Source of the DNA: CAZEAN01 sp964510225
Lineage (GTDB): Bacteria; Planctomycetota; Planctomycetia; Isosphaerales; Isosphaeraceae
Length of the DNA stretch: 64,000 nt
Reading direction: 5' to 3'
Assembly: GCA_964510225.1 (NCBI GenBank)
Contig: CAZEAN010000008.1
Location: 1-64,000 of the forward strand
A program made the translations under genes and the position numbers. The notes below the pieces were generated by a model. That model was not told the origin of the DNA. It saw nothing but the letters and a program-made list of their open reading frames with translations, and did not search any database. Of the stretch, positions 55,265 through 64,000 are shown piece after piece; the stretch's first letter is position 1, and each line of letters opens with the position of its first letter.

Positions 55265-56353
55265 TCAGCGTTGGAAGATCGGCAAGCAGCCGAGCGGGAT
55301 CTGGAGGATGATGAGGGCCATCGCCGTCCCATACGCCGCCCCGAATCCATCCGACCAAGAACCATCTCCATCCTGCTCCCGGAGTAATTCATCGCGGATT
55401 GCTGGGTACCAGGAATTCCAGTCATTTCCGCCTCGGATCCACATCGCCTGGGCGGCGTAGTAGTGACCGTAGTAGTAGTGCGGGAGCCGACGGAGGAAGC
55501 GATCATCGGGCCGATGTTGCTTGACGTAATCGACAGCGGCCTCGATCGACTCATCGTTGAAGACTGAAGCACTGTAAAGCGCCACCAGACCTGCCGCCGA
55601 GCGCGGGAAGGCACTGGAGCCGTTGGGAAGTTGGTAGCGGAATCCGCCGTCAGGATTTTGCGCCTGCTTCACGTAGTCGATACATCTCGTCACCGTTTCC
55701 GCCGGCACGAAGATCCCCGCATTTCGAGCGGCACGGAGTGCGTTGATCTGACAGACGGTCACCGAGATATCGGCATCATCACGGACCGGTTGATACCGCC
55801 AACCGCCGTCTTCATTTTGGGTGTCGATAATCAGCCGGACCGCGCGATCCAACGCGCTCCTTAATTCGGGACGCTTGGACATCCCATACGCTTCGGCGAG
55901 GAAGAGAGTCGCAAAGCCATGACCGTACATCGGATTATTCGATGGCGGTGGGCTGGAGACAAAGCCAGAGGCATCACAGCAATCGAGAACATAATCGATT
56001 GCTTGTTCGATCGCGAATCCGTAGGGACCTCGACCGGGCGACGATCCATTCGCTAAGAATCCGATCCCGGCCAAACTTGTGATCGCGGCGCGATAGGAAG
56101 CGTTACCATACGAACCATCTGGAGCCTGATGGCCTGCGAGCCACTCCAAGCCCTCATTCACGGCCTTCAGTGTCCGAGGATCAACCAGGTCCGCTGCGCC
56201 CTCTGGGATTTCGCCGGTCCGGCCTTCACGGAAGCCCTCCTGGGCATTCGACGGCCTGGCCCCCAATCCAAGCGCAAGAGCGGGAAGGCCAACGAGTACG
56301 CGACGTGCAAATCCACGACGAGTAAAGCATTTCGAAGAATTAAGATGCATCAT
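55265..56353 (-). CDS. Tat-exported terpene-cyclase/prenyltransferase-like repeat protein
   Basis: 362 aa. The N-terminus has a twin-arginine signal TRRGFAR followed by VLVGLPALALGLGA, with likely cleavage after SNA (about residue 36). The mature part is an alpha/alpha-toroid with Q-x3-DG-x-W/Y/F repeats (HQAPDGSYGN, TQNEDGGWRY, AQNPDGGFRY, EQDGDGSWSD), as in squalene-hopene cyclases and complement-like proteins. The DXDD motif of a real cyclase is not present, so a catalytic role is doubtful. It is probably a binding scaffold. It lies in a run with the Gln-rich, DUF4175 and VWA genes. The start at 56353 is preferred; the preceding frame to 56407 is unlikely. Confidence 0.85.
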   Translation of the reverse strand: MMHLNSSKCFTRRGFARRVLVGLPALALGLGARPSNAQEGFREGRTGEIPEGAADLVDPRTLKAVNEGLEWLAGHQAPDGSYGNASYRAAITSLAGIGFLANGSSPGRGPYGFAIEQAIDYVLDCCDASGFVSSPPPSNNPMYGHGFATLFLAEAYGMSKRPELRSALDRAVRLIIDTQNEDGGWRYQPVRDDADISVTVCQINALRAARNAGIFVPAETVTRCIDYVKQAQNPDGGFRYQLPNGSSAFPRSAAGLVALYSASVFNDESIEAAVDYVKQHRPDDRFLRRLPHYYYGHYYAAQAMWIRGGNDWNSWYPAIRDELLREQDGDGSWSDGFGAAYGTAMALIILQIPLGCLPIFQR

Positions 56354-56440
56354 GATCACTTCCCCACCTAAGCATGGCAGTTCGGACGTCTCGGACTTGT
56401 GCATCAAGGAGGCCAGGTCATCAACTGATCTGCACGACCA

Positions 56441-57298
56441 TCAAGGATCAATACTCTTTTCCGCAACGGAGAGGAAGTAACGATTGATCAGTTCACGTTT
56501 CTTACCAAGAGGGACCATCCGTGTTACATTCCCCATGACGTCACGGAGTGCACCCTGAAGGTGGAACCAAGATTCACGGGCACCGGCAAGGGCGTCGTCG
56601 GACCCATTGGGCATGACCGGGGGCGCTCCGTTGTTGGTCCCGGTTTGGTCGGGGCTCTGGTTCTCTCCTTGTTGCTGCTGTTGCCCTGCCATCTGGGTCG
56701 GCTCTTGTGGCTTCGACTGTCCTTGCTGTTGCATACTCCGGATCTGACGGATCAATTGATCGAAATCATCGATGATCTTCTGCTGCTGTTCTTGGGTTTG
56801 CTCGCCGGTATCGAGTTTACTGAGACGGTTTTCGACCTCACGCATCTTCTTCATGGTGTCGGCCAGTGGACCGCCTTCTTGACCATCTTGGGGCTTTGAT
56901 TGTTGCTCTTTATCCTTGTCGGGATTAATCCAGCCAACCAGTTCCCGGAGGTATTCGTCGAACGTCTGTTCCTCCTTCGAGAGGCGTTCGCGGGCCTGGT
57001 CGTTGAGTGTTTCGGGACGATCGGGACGGAGCCCAGGGGGTAACTCAGGAGCATCCCCGGAGGCATCGGGCTGGTCGATCAGTCCCCCAAATCCGCCGAG
57101 AAGCGAATCGAGCGCTTCGTCCTTTTCTTCAAGTTGATCTTGGCCAGCACTTTCAGCTTCATCGGTTGAACCGCCCTCGATTTCGCGCATCAAGCGGTTG
57201 AGTGGATCATCCTCTTGAGCGAGGAGGTTGGTTGCTCCGACCAGGAGCACTAAACTCATCGAGAGTAGCAAATAGGAGATTCGGTGGATCGGCATCAT
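56441..57298 (-). CDS. Gln-rich secreted/anchored protein of unknown function
   Basis: 285 aa. A hydrophobic N-terminus (ISYLLLSMSLVLLVGATNLLAQ) acts as signal or anchor. The rest is rich in Gln, Glu and Asp with coiled-coil segments (MKKMREVENRLSKLD; QQQKIIDDFDQLIRQIRS). The last 50 residues (GSDDALAGARESWFHLQGALR, then RMVPLGKKRELINRYF) are the only ordered, conserved-looking part and may be a small helical domain. The ATG at 57298 is 4 bp after the end of the DUF4175 gene, so the two are a translational unit. The sequence composition mirrors that of DUF4175, suggesting a shared complex. Confidence 0.8.
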   Translation of the reverse strand: MMPIHRISYLLLSMSLVLLVGATNLLAQEDDPLNRLMREIEGGSTDEAESAGQDQLEEKDEALDSLLGGFGGLIDQPDASGDAPELPPGLRPDRPETLNDQARERLSKEEQTFDEYLRELVGWINPDKDKEQQSKPQDGQEGGPLADTMKKMREVENRLSKLDTGEQTQEQQQKIIDDFDQLIRQIRSMQQQGQSKPQEPTQMAGQQQQQGENQSPDQTGTNNGAPPVMPNGSDDALAGARESWFHLQGALRDVMGNVTRMVPLGKKRELINRYFLSVAEKSIDP

Positions 57299-57302
57299 TG
57301 AA

Positions 57303-60300
57303 TTAGTCCTCCAAGCCATCAGGCCGTTTTGGTCGAATGAGATCGCGGAGGAGATCGGCGATCGTCCGCTGGTCCTCTCCGAGTTGGATGAATTCGGCTT
57401 CCTGAGCCTCCGTGAACTCAATGTCCTGTTCCCGGAGGATGTTCAATTGTTGGGTACGGGCATTGATATCTTGCTGCATCTGGCGGAGCATCCGGATCTG
57501 GGCTTCGGCCGGGATTCCGTCCGCACCCTGGTTCCCTTGATTCCCACCTCCAGGTTGACCATTTTGGCCATTCTGACCTTGGCCGTCTTCCGGATTGACG
57601 TCCTCAGGTTGTAGCGACTCGATCAGATTATTGAGCCAGGTCGAGGCGTTCTGCTCAGCGGCCTGGGTTTGCTGACCAGTATTCGTTGCACTGAGCCCTT
57701 CCGCGGCCTCGCCCATCTCGTTGGTTGCACGCTGGAGCGCTAGCTCGAAAACAGGGGCTCCGGCGAGCCTGGTGGTGAGTGATTGAGTCTCGTCCTTGAG
57801 ACTGTCCTGGGCTCTCCCGAGATTAAGAATGTCGAAGCGGTCAGCCCTGGAGAGGACCCCGTCCGCCTCCATCTGTTGTTGATTGAAGGTCTGCGTCTCC
57901 TCGAGAATCCGATCTTGGCGGCTCGCGACCCCCTTCAACTGGTCACTGATTTTGGCGAACTGCTCCATCAGAAGTCGATCCTTGGCATTCTGAATCGCGT
58001 CATCTGTTTGAGCAATCGCATCATCGAGTTCGTTTAACGCTTCCCGTTCCCGCTCTGCAGCAGGTCCAGCTTCACCCTCATCGAGACGCTGTCCCGCATT
58101 CCCCATCTGCGACGCGGCACGTCGAGCAGCCTCAGCGGCATTGGCGGCGCGAAGTTTCTGGAGTCGTTGGAGTCGAGATTTCAGCTCTTGTTGTCCATCG
58201 CGCTGCTCTTTCGCGAGCTGTTGGAGACGATTTCGTGCTTCGGGAGGCGGGTTACCACCTGATGGCTCCTGACCACCCTCCGATCCCTCTCCTTCTCTTC
58301 CCTGCTCTCCTTGGCCCTGGCCATTCGGCGCATTCTCGCCGTTCTGGTTCCTGCCGGAATTGGTCTGGTCGAGAAGTTCTGCCTGACGACTCCGCATCTG
58401 AGCCAACTCGGCTCGGGTCTCCTCGAGCTGTTTCAGTAGTCGTTCGAGATCATTCTCGCGACGATTTTTGAGGGAGTCGACCAATTCGCGGAGGTCTTCG
58501 GAGACCCGCTCTTGGGCTTCTTGGGCAGCACCCATCCGATTCTCTCCGAGATCTTCGGAGGCTCGTTTGAGACCCTCACCTGTTGCGCGATCTTCGAGTC
58601 GTTCGAGCGCTTCTTTAAGCGCTTCTGCCGCCATCGGCTCACTGTCTTCAAGCTGCTGCTGGAGTCGTTCCATCCGATCAGCAAGATCGTCAAATTCGTT
58701 GGCGACATCGCGCTGTTGCTCGGCGAGATTCTCGAGTTCCGCCTGCTGCCGAGGATTGAGTTGATCAGGAGTCTTCCCCGTCAGTCCGGGGTCGGCACCA
58801 ATCCGTCCTGCTTCCTCGTTGACTTTCGCTTGTTGATCAACGAGCGACTCTGCTTCTTGTGTTATGCTCCGGAGGGTCTCGAATTGCTGGAGTGAGTCAA
58901 GCATTTGATCAAGAGCATTGGCGATTTCCTCTTGGTTCTGCCTCGACTCTTGGAGCGATTCCTTCGCTTCTTGAGACGCTCCTTGATCGTCCGGAATGTT
59001 GCTTAGTTCCCCTTCCGAAGCATTCCCTTCCAGACCTTCGGCTTCCTCTGGGGTTGTATTGGAACCGCGACGGTCACCTTGGTTGGTGTTCCGGAGCGTT
59101 TCGCGGGCATCATCGATCCCTTGTTCGGCCGGCCTGAGGTTTTGTGCCCTGACCTGATCGACCGCCTGCCGAAGCTGCTCCATCTCGTCGACCATTTCCG
59201 ATTCACCGAGTCGGGCATTCTCCAGGTCATTCAAGAAGTCCTCGAGTTGCGCCGCGAGTCCTGTTTGGGTCTGGTCGATCTGGGAACTCACCTGCTGTTG
59301 AAGCTCGAGCGCATTCTGAAGATCAGATGCCAAGGACTCATCCAAGGCATCGTCGGCATCAAGCATGTTGATGGCATCCCTGACAGGAGGAATCGCCATC
59401 CGTTGGGTCTCGGCGAGCCGAGCGATTTGGTCGCGGATCTCACGACGACGATCGTCAAACTGCTCACGAGCACTCTCTGGGGTGATCACTCGGATCCGAA
59501 GCTCTCGGCTCGTTCCGAGGTGCGGAGTCACGTCGGATCCCGGCTCTGCGAAAAAGTCGCCAGCCTCGGCAATCACAGTGATCATCGCGCCGGCTCCGAG
59601 CCCAAATTCCGGGATCGAGATCTCATGAGCGAATTCGCGGCTCCGGAGCTGACCACGGTCGGACTCAGGCTCCGAGACCCAGAGCGGGATCAACTGTTCG
59701 TCTGATTCAGCAGAATCGGAAGGGTGGATTGTCACTGCGAGCCGGACGTTCCTGAGTCCATAATCATCTGTAGCACTCAGTGCGATCGGCACTACAGCCT
59801 CGGGCGGAACACTTACGTCATATTCAGGACTGACGATCTGAACAGAAGGATCGTCGTCCACCAATGGACTGAGTTCGTACCGTGTGGCAGCCTGATTCTG
59901 GAATGAATCGTAGTCGGTTAGTTCGAACCAGAGGGAGTCGCGTTCGGTCGCTCTCATCTCATACTCAAATTGTGAGCGGTCCCTCTCTCGGGTGACCGAG
60001 GTACCCACTGGTAGTTTGTCTCGCTTCGCGATAACAGAACGCAACGGCTTGTTCGCGACCGCCTTAAACCGAACGGTGGTTCCTTGAAGGATCCGGATCT
60101 GTGTCGATTGGTCAGCAAGTTCTTCGGTCGCTTCGATCCGTTCTTCCGGAGTGGCATAAGGACTTGTGTAAGCCGGTGGTTCCAGGAGGATCCGGACCGA
60201 TTCCAGGCTCGGTGGTGGCACGACCTCGACGTCGACCCAGGGAGATGAATGATCATCTGACCGCACAAAGAACCGGAAGGAATCATTGACGACGTCGAGA

Positions 60301-61151
60301 CGGCCATGAAGGGTCCCTTCACTGTCGGGCCGCATGGTTGACGTCAGCTCTTCACCGTCTTCGAATTGGTACGTCACCTTGGCAACATCAGTCCGATTCT
60401 GTGCCAATTCGAAATCGAGGACCCGGAGTGGCGGAATCACTCGACCCATCCCTTGGAACCAAGTTAACGGCGGGATCTTGGGAAGGACCTGTCCCGGTGC
60501 AATCTCTGCGGTAAGTTCGAACGGGGTGCCTCGCGCAACCTTAGTCGTTGTCTCACCAAGAGTTAATTCCGTCCGCTTCGGCCACTCCTGGTCACCGAGG
60601 AAGAATCGGTTGACAGCAATCGACTGGAACGCCGGTGCCGCCAACGACTCACCGACCAGAATCGAGGTCATCCAGACCGCCAATAGGGTCGCATGACGTG
60701 TTGGGGTCGGATCAACAACCTTCTGAAAATTGATCTGGGCAATCGCACGATCCGTTTCCTCGATTGTTTGGGCCCGGAGTGCGGCAGATCCATGTTGTTC
60801 TTGCGCTCCCGCGTTCGTTCCATCGATCCGGAGGAACTCGATCGTGCTCGAGAGTCGGTCATGAAGTTCTGGCCATCTCGCCTCGATCCGGAGCGCGAGG
60901 CGGAGATCGTCGAGAGACTTTCCGAGTGGCAACAGCAAGGTCTGGACGCCGACGACGACCACCGCAATCGTCGCGAACGTGAGCAAGACAAGCCTAACTT
61001 CCCAATCGAAGGAGACGAGCCAGTCTGTCCAGGTGATCCCGAGAAAACAGATCGCGCCCGTAAAGATCGTCCAGCCGATTCCTTGAATCAATAACTCGCG
61101 GCGGAGTCGGCCGCGAAGCTGCTGAAAACGCTGTTTGAGCTGTTCGTGCAT
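57303..61151 (-). CDS. Giant DUF4175-family membrane protein
   Basis: 1,282 aa. The N-terminus has two membrane helices (ELLIQGIGWTIFTGAICFLG and VLLTFATIAVVVVGVQTLLL) and a third near residue 165-185 (LLAVWMTSILVGESLAAPAF). A beta-rich region to about 480 precedes a very long Gln/Glu/Arg-rich coiled coil (about 560-1270), including LEQLDDAIAQTDDAIQ-like and EGLEG-type repeats. The family is widespread in planctomycetes and alphaproteobacteria, with no known function. The ATG at 61151 has GGAG 8 bases before it; the longer frame to 61196 is unlikely. It follows a VWA-type gene in the same direction, and the order VWA-DUF4175 is common. Confidence 0.88.
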   Translation of the reverse strand: MHEQLKQRFQQLRGRLRRELLIQGIGWTIFTGAICFLGITWTDWLVSFDWEVRLVLLTFATIAVVVVGVQTLLLPLGKSLDDLRLALRIEARWPELHDRLSSTIEFLRIDGTNAGAQEQHGSAALRAQTIEETDRAIAQINFQKVVDPTPTRHATLLAVWMTSILVGESLAAPAFQSIAVNRFFLGDQEWPKRTELTLGETTTKVARGTPFELTAEIAPGQVLPKIPPLTWFQGMGRVIPPLRVLDFELAQNRTDVAKVTYQFEDGEELTSTMRPDSEGTLHGRLDVVNDSFRFFVRSDDHSSPWVDVEVVPPPSLESVRILLEPPAYTSPYATPEERIEATEELADQSTQIRILQGTTVRFKAVANKPLRSVIAKRDKLPVGTSVTRERDRSQFEYEMRATERDSLWFELTDYDSFQNQAATRYELSPLVDDDPSVQIVSPEYDVSVPPEAVVPIALSATDDYGLRNVRLAVTIHPSDSAESDEQLIPLWVSEPESDRGQLRSREFAHEISIPEFGLGAGAMITVIAEAGDFFAEPGSDVTPHLGTSRELRIRVITPESAREQFDDRRREIRDQIARLAETQRMAIPPVRDAINMLDADDALDESLASDLQNALELQQQVSSQIDQTQTGLAAQLEDFLNDLENARLGESEMVDEMEQLRQAVDQVRAQNLRPAEQGIDDARETLRNTNQGDRRGSNTTPEEAEGLEGNASEGELSNIPDDQGASQEAKESLQESRQNQEEIANALDQMLDSLQQFETLRSITQEAESLVDQQAKVNEEAGRIGADPGLTGKTPDQLNPRQQAELENLAEQQRDVANEFDDLADRMERLQQQLEDSEPMAAEALKEALERLEDRATGEGLKRASEDLGENRMGAAQEAQERVSEDLRELVDSLKNRRENDLERLLKQLEETRAELAQMRSRQAELLDQTNSGRNQNGENAPNGQGQGEQGREGEGSEGGQEPSGGNPPPEARNRLQQLAKEQRDGQQELKSRLQRLQKLRAANAAEAARRAASQMGNAGQRLDEGEAGPAAEREREALNELDDAIAQTDDAIQNAKDRLLMEQFAKISDQLKGVASRQDRILEETQTFNQQQMEADGVLSRADRFDILNLGRAQDSLKDETQSLTTRLAGAPVFELALQRATNEMGEAAEGLSATNTGQQTQAAEQNASTWLNNLIESLQPEDVNPEDGQGQNGQNGQPGGGNQGNQGADGIPAEAQIRMLRQMQQDINARTQQLNILREQDIEFTEAQEAEFIQLGEDQRTIADLLRDLIRPKRPDGLED

Positions 61152-61251
61152 CGCAGTTCTCCGATTGGCTGGATTGGCGTCATTCACAAGGTTCAACTAA
61201 TTCTGTCGAATTGTAGGCGATCATGATTAGGCGAAATGGCCGGGAAGAGCC

Positions 61252-63684
61252 TTAGGTCATCTGCCGACGTTTACGGAGAAACCATTCGGTCGAGAGGAGG
61301 CCGAGGAAGAGCGAGAGCAACCGCCAGTCATCCCAGAGCGAAATCGGCGGATCCGTCTCAAGGGGGACTTTCCGTGCCGGCGGAACCAGATCGAGGAATT
61401 GATCTGCGTCGAGAAGATGGGCGTAATGCCCACCCGAAAGTGTCGCGGCACGTTCGAGTTCGGCGCGATTTAGTTGAATCCGGGCCCGTTCGTCGGCGGG
61501 TGGATCGACCCTGAATGTGGTGCTCGGACTCTCGTCACCAAACTCAGGGATCGAGAGTGCGCGGACCTGGTAGGAGCCGGGTTGCGGATCGCTCAAGATC
61601 GCCTCGAAGATCTGATCGGCCTCGGCTGTTCTCCGAAGAACTAATGGTTCCGCTGATTGTTCGTCTGCTTCTTTCAGTTCGGCATTGAGTTCCAGATAAC
61701 GTCGTCCGAGTCCTTCGTTACGGAACCGGAGTCGGACCAAGACGGGTTGATCCGAGTTATAGCGATTACGGTCGGTCGTCAGTTCCGCCGGCTGATCCTT
61801 CGTCAGGCGATCGCGGGCCATGAACCGAAGTGCCTGGATCCAAAAGCGGCCGAAGTAGCGATCACCGACGCCGATTCGCCAGCGCCAGGTGTCATCGAGG
61901 CCGACGAACATTGACTTCCCAGCGCCGACGAACTGGTAGGCAACCAAGGGGAGATTTCCGTCGGTCCCCCGAACGCTTGGGTGCTCGGCGAGGACAGTGG
62001 CTGCCGGCTGCTTCCGAGGCGACTCAAAGTACCAGTAGTGGTAAGGCAGTCGCGCCAACAGTTCTTGCGCCGTCGTTTCCTCCTGCGCAAGGTCGAAGAT
62101 CGGACTGGAGCGACCTTGAACCGTGAGTTGGAGTTGAAACGGCTGGAGCGGGGCGCTTCCAATCGCAGGATTTCGAGCCCCTTCGAGTCGGACAGGGATC
62201 AGTTTTTCCAGCGTCGTGGACTGATACGATAGTGGGTTAAAGAAGTCACCCGCAGTAAAGATGATCCCACCCCCCTCTTTCTCCACAAACTCAACGATCC
62301 CTTCGAGTTGGACCGCGCTAAAGTAGAGTGGGTCGGCATCACCGAGGATGATGACGTCGTAATCGAAGAGGCCATCTTCGCCGTCCGTCGCAATCGGGAA
62401 CGTCTGCAATGCGATCCGGTCCTGAGCGTTGTAATTGGAGTCTCCCGATTGGATCACGACGTTCAGATCGATGGTTTCGGGGCGACGCTCCAGGAAGTTT
62501 CTCAGATACCGGTATTCATAGCGCGGCTGCCCTTCCACGATTAAGACCTTGATCGACTCGGTCTCAACCGAAACGATTTTACTTAACTGATTGTTCTCGA
62601 CCGTCTCTTCCTCATCGAGGGGATCGATCACGAGTTGGTAAACATACTCCCCGATCTCTTCAGGACGATACTCCAACTCGACCGGGACCGAGGAGCCATC
62701 GGGCGGACCGTCAAGTTGGAGTCGACCAACCTCCCTTAGCTGAGTTCTATCTCCGGTGTCGGAGTCTTCTGTTCTTTGCGTTTCGACAAGTCGGACCGTA
62801 ATCGCCCTTCCTTCGAAGCCTCGAGCCGTCAGCGTGGCCCGGAATCGGACGATGTCACCGACGAAAACCAGATCATCCACAACGAAGTCGGAGAGGCTGA
62901 GGTCGCGAGGAGGCGTTTCATCGCCGACGCCGAGGATGAGTAACGGAACCCCCTTGCGACCGGCGAGTGTCGCAACTTCCGAGAGTGATTCGCCACGGGT
63001 CGTCTGGCCATCTGTCAAGAAAAGGATCGCGGACGGAGGTGAGCCTCGGAGTTCGGTCAGGATTTCTCGGAGACCAACGCCGAGTCGCGATTGCTCTCCA
63101 TCGGCGTTGGTGGCACGGAACGCTTCGATCGCGTCATCGATATCTCGCTGATCGTCAATTTCCGCGAGCCGCGTTGTGGTCCCCGCGAGGAGTTCGACGC
63201 GGAGTCGATGCTGATCGGCAAGTTCTCGGAGAGCAAGACCGTTGTCCTCGGCGAGCCAGCCTCGGGCAAGTGAGAAGCGGGATTGGTCGGGTTGTTCGGT
63301 TGCCTCCAGGAGTTCGGTGGCCCGAGCGATCGCCGTCGGACTCTCATAGCGATCTTCACGCGACATGCTCGCGGAGTTGTCCGTAACGACGACAAACGGA
63401 GGCAAGTCGTAGCGGTCGATCACCAAGACCGCCTCTGCGAGAAAAAAAACCGCCATCAATAAGAGGGAAGATCGGATCAAGGCAAGCATCAATCGATACG
63501 TCAGCGAGGCACCACGCTCATTCGAATAGAGCCAAAAGATTAGACCGAGCCCAACGATGAGGAGGAGGAGAAACACCGACTGGGGCCAAGGACGCTCGAA
63601 TTGAAGCGAGGCAGTGACCTCTTCACCAGGCCCCGCAGGACTCGCACCAAGTTGGAGAGCAAGGCGTTGGAGAGCAGATTCCAT
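61252..63684 (-). CDS. VWA-domain / glutamine-amidotransferase-like membrane protein
   Basis: 810 aa. Two N-terminal membrane helices (about residues 37-52 and 70-88) precede a von Willebrand A domain with the MIDAS residues D102, S104 and S106 (TDNSASMS) and D225 in FLTDGQTT. A middle beta region and a class-I-amidotransferase-like alpha/beta domain (about 380-620, with VLIVEGQPRYEYRYLRNFLE, DVIILGDADPLYF and GGGIIFTAGDF) follow, and a final membrane helix near 785. This is the planctomycete VWA-GATase type. It lies between the DUF4175 gene and a partial upstream membrane gene. The amidotransferase domain lacks an obvious catalytic triad, so it may be structural. Confidence 0.88.
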   Translation of the reverse strand: MESALQRLALQLGASPAGPGEEVTASLQFERPWPQSVFLLLLIVGLGLIFWLYSNERGASLTYRLMLALIRSSLLLMAVFFLAEAVLVIDRYDLPPFVVVTDNSASMSREDRYESPTAIARATELLEATEQPDQSRFSLARGWLAEDNGLALRELADQHRLRVELLAGTTTRLAEIDDQRDIDDAIEAFRATNADGEQSRLGVGLREILTELRGSPPSAILFLTDGQTTRGESLSEVATLAGRKGVPLLILGVGDETPPRDLSLSDFVVDDLVFVGDIVRFRATLTARGFEGRAITVRLVETQRTEDSDTGDRTQLREVGRLQLDGPPDGSSVPVELEYRPEEIGEYVYQLVIDPLDEEETVENNQLSKIVSVETESIKVLIVEGQPRYEYRYLRNFLERRPETIDLNVVIQSGDSNYNAQDRIALQTFPIATDGEDGLFDYDVIILGDADPLYFSAVQLEGIVEFVEKEGGGIIFTAGDFFNPLSYQSTTLEKLIPVRLEGARNPAIGSAPLQPFQLQLTVQGRSSPIFDLAQEETTAQELLARLPYHYWYFESPRKQPAATVLAEHPSVRGTDGNLPLVAYQFVGAGKSMFVGLDDTWRWRIGVGDRYFGRFWIQALRFMARDRLTKDQPAELTTDRNRYNSDQPVLVRLRFRNEGLGRRYLELNAELKEADEQSAEPLVLRRTAEADQIFEAILSDPQPGSYQVRALSIPEFGDESPSTTFRVDPPADERARIQLNRAELERAATLSGGHYAHLLDADQFLDLVPPARKVPLETDPPISLWDDWRLLSLFLGLLSTEWFLRKRRQMT

Positions 63685-63789
63685 GAGCGTCAGACCTCTT
63701 CTCGATTAGGATTAGGTTCTGCTTACATCACCAGATGACCAGGCGAACAACCTTCATTTAAGTAGAAAGCGAGGAATTGAGCCGCTCCA

Positions 63790-64000
63790 TCACCGACGTC
63801 GACCGATCCACCATGCCAGGATCGATTCGAGAACCAATAAGATTAAGACCGCGAAGAGCAGGATCCGGTGAAATTCTCCTCGACGGCCGACACTTGCAGC
63901 AGTCACGTCTCCTGTCGGGCCACCGTCCCACGACGTAATTGCCCAGTTACTGAACCGCGACTTCAGGCTGGAGGGATCTGATCGTGTTAAATCACCCTCG
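63790..64000 (-). CDS. C-terminal end of a membrane protein, probably BatA/VWA type (5' end beyond window)
   Basis: The frame is open from base 64000 down to a TGA at 63790-63792, giving about 69 residues. It ends with a hydrophobic helix (FHRILLFAVLILLVLESILAWW, split here after LLV) and a short basic tail GRRR. Before the helix is a short periplasm-type region (NWAITSWDGGPTGDVTAASVGRRGEF). The GxxxF-helix-Arg end matches the C-terminus of BatA-like VWA or DUF58-linked membrane proteins, and it precedes the VWA gene by 105 bp. The identity is an inference. Confidence 0.6.
   Translation of the reverse strand, partial: EGDLTRSDPSSLKSRFSNWAITSWDGGPTGDVTAASVGRRGEFHRILLFAVLILLVLESILAWWIGRRR

Noticed and set aside
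55265..56353. Functional squalene-hopene cyclase
   Set aside because: The toroid repeats are clear but no DXDD acid motif is present and the protein is half the usual length.

Overview
The window looks like a chromosomal segment of a planctomycete (phylum Planctomycetota) of moderate GC content. The evidence is a combination of families typical of that phylum: a PVC-type secreted haem dehydrogenase with HEAT repeats and a C-terminal cytochrome c, a very large surface protein with an arginine-rich start followed by LESRQLLA, split Ser/Thr kinase / FHA / ECF sigma signalling genes, two groEL copies, NPCBM and alpha/alpha-toroid secreted proteins, and giant Gln-rich DUF4175 and VWA membrane proteins. 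No plasmid, phage, transposase, CRISPR, rRNA or tRNA signature was found. Two genes run off the ends: an RND permease on the left and a VWA-cluster membrane protein on the right.

Layout. 1-5 kb: a minus-strand efflux operon (MarR regulator, membrane-fusion adaptor, RND permease) with a palindrome upstream of the regulator. 5.2-6.7 kb: a Rid-family protein, an FKBP isomerase and a small GAF-like protein whose ribosome-binding site lies in a perfect hairpin. 6.8-10 kb: the haem-containing dehydrogenase. 10.4-17.3 kb: a signalling block made of a coiled-coil membrane-anchored protein, an FHA protein, a membrane Ser/Thr kinase, a secreted/tail-anchored protein, an ECF sigma factor and a small Cys/His protein that may be its anti-sigma factor. 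17.4-28.4 kb: metabolic and unknown genes, including a CXXCH secreted protein, a DUF1353 lipoprotein, serine acetyltransferase, a methyltransferase overlapping a GH13 glucosidase, a GT39-like membrane protein, an SDR dehydrogenase and an M29 aminopeptidase. 28.5-32.7 kb: the giant surface protein. 33.1-42.1 kb: aspS, then a proteostasis island (groEL1, groES, groEL2, dnaJ, grpE), then FmdB-type zinc ribbon and yacG. 42.3-49.8 kb: a polysaccharide/glycan locus with two sugar-nucleotide SDR enzymes, two GT4 glycosyltransferases and two polytopic membrane proteins. 50.1-53.8 kb: an HpcH/HpaI aldolase, a MaoC-fold protein, and a two-component set made of an ANTAR response regulator, a degenerate histidine kinase and a convergent soluble histidine kinase. 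53.9-64 kb: a minus-strand run made of VWA membrane proteins, DUF4175, a Gln-rich protein, a Tat-exported toroid-repeat protein and an NPCBM protein.

How the genes may work together. The chaperone island carries both folding machines without dnaK. The FHA/kinase/sigma block could couple envelope or phosphorylation signals to transcription. The ANTAR set could couple a soluble kinase to transcription antitermination. These links are inferred from gene order and domains. The strongest candidates for an undescribed system are the 11.7-17.3 kb phospho-signalling/sigma block, the ANTAR plus pseudokinase triad at 51.7-53.8 kb, and the VWA-DUF4175-toroid-NPCBM run at 53.9-64 kb. All start choices, hairpins and domain limits were read by eye; no similarity search or folding program was run.
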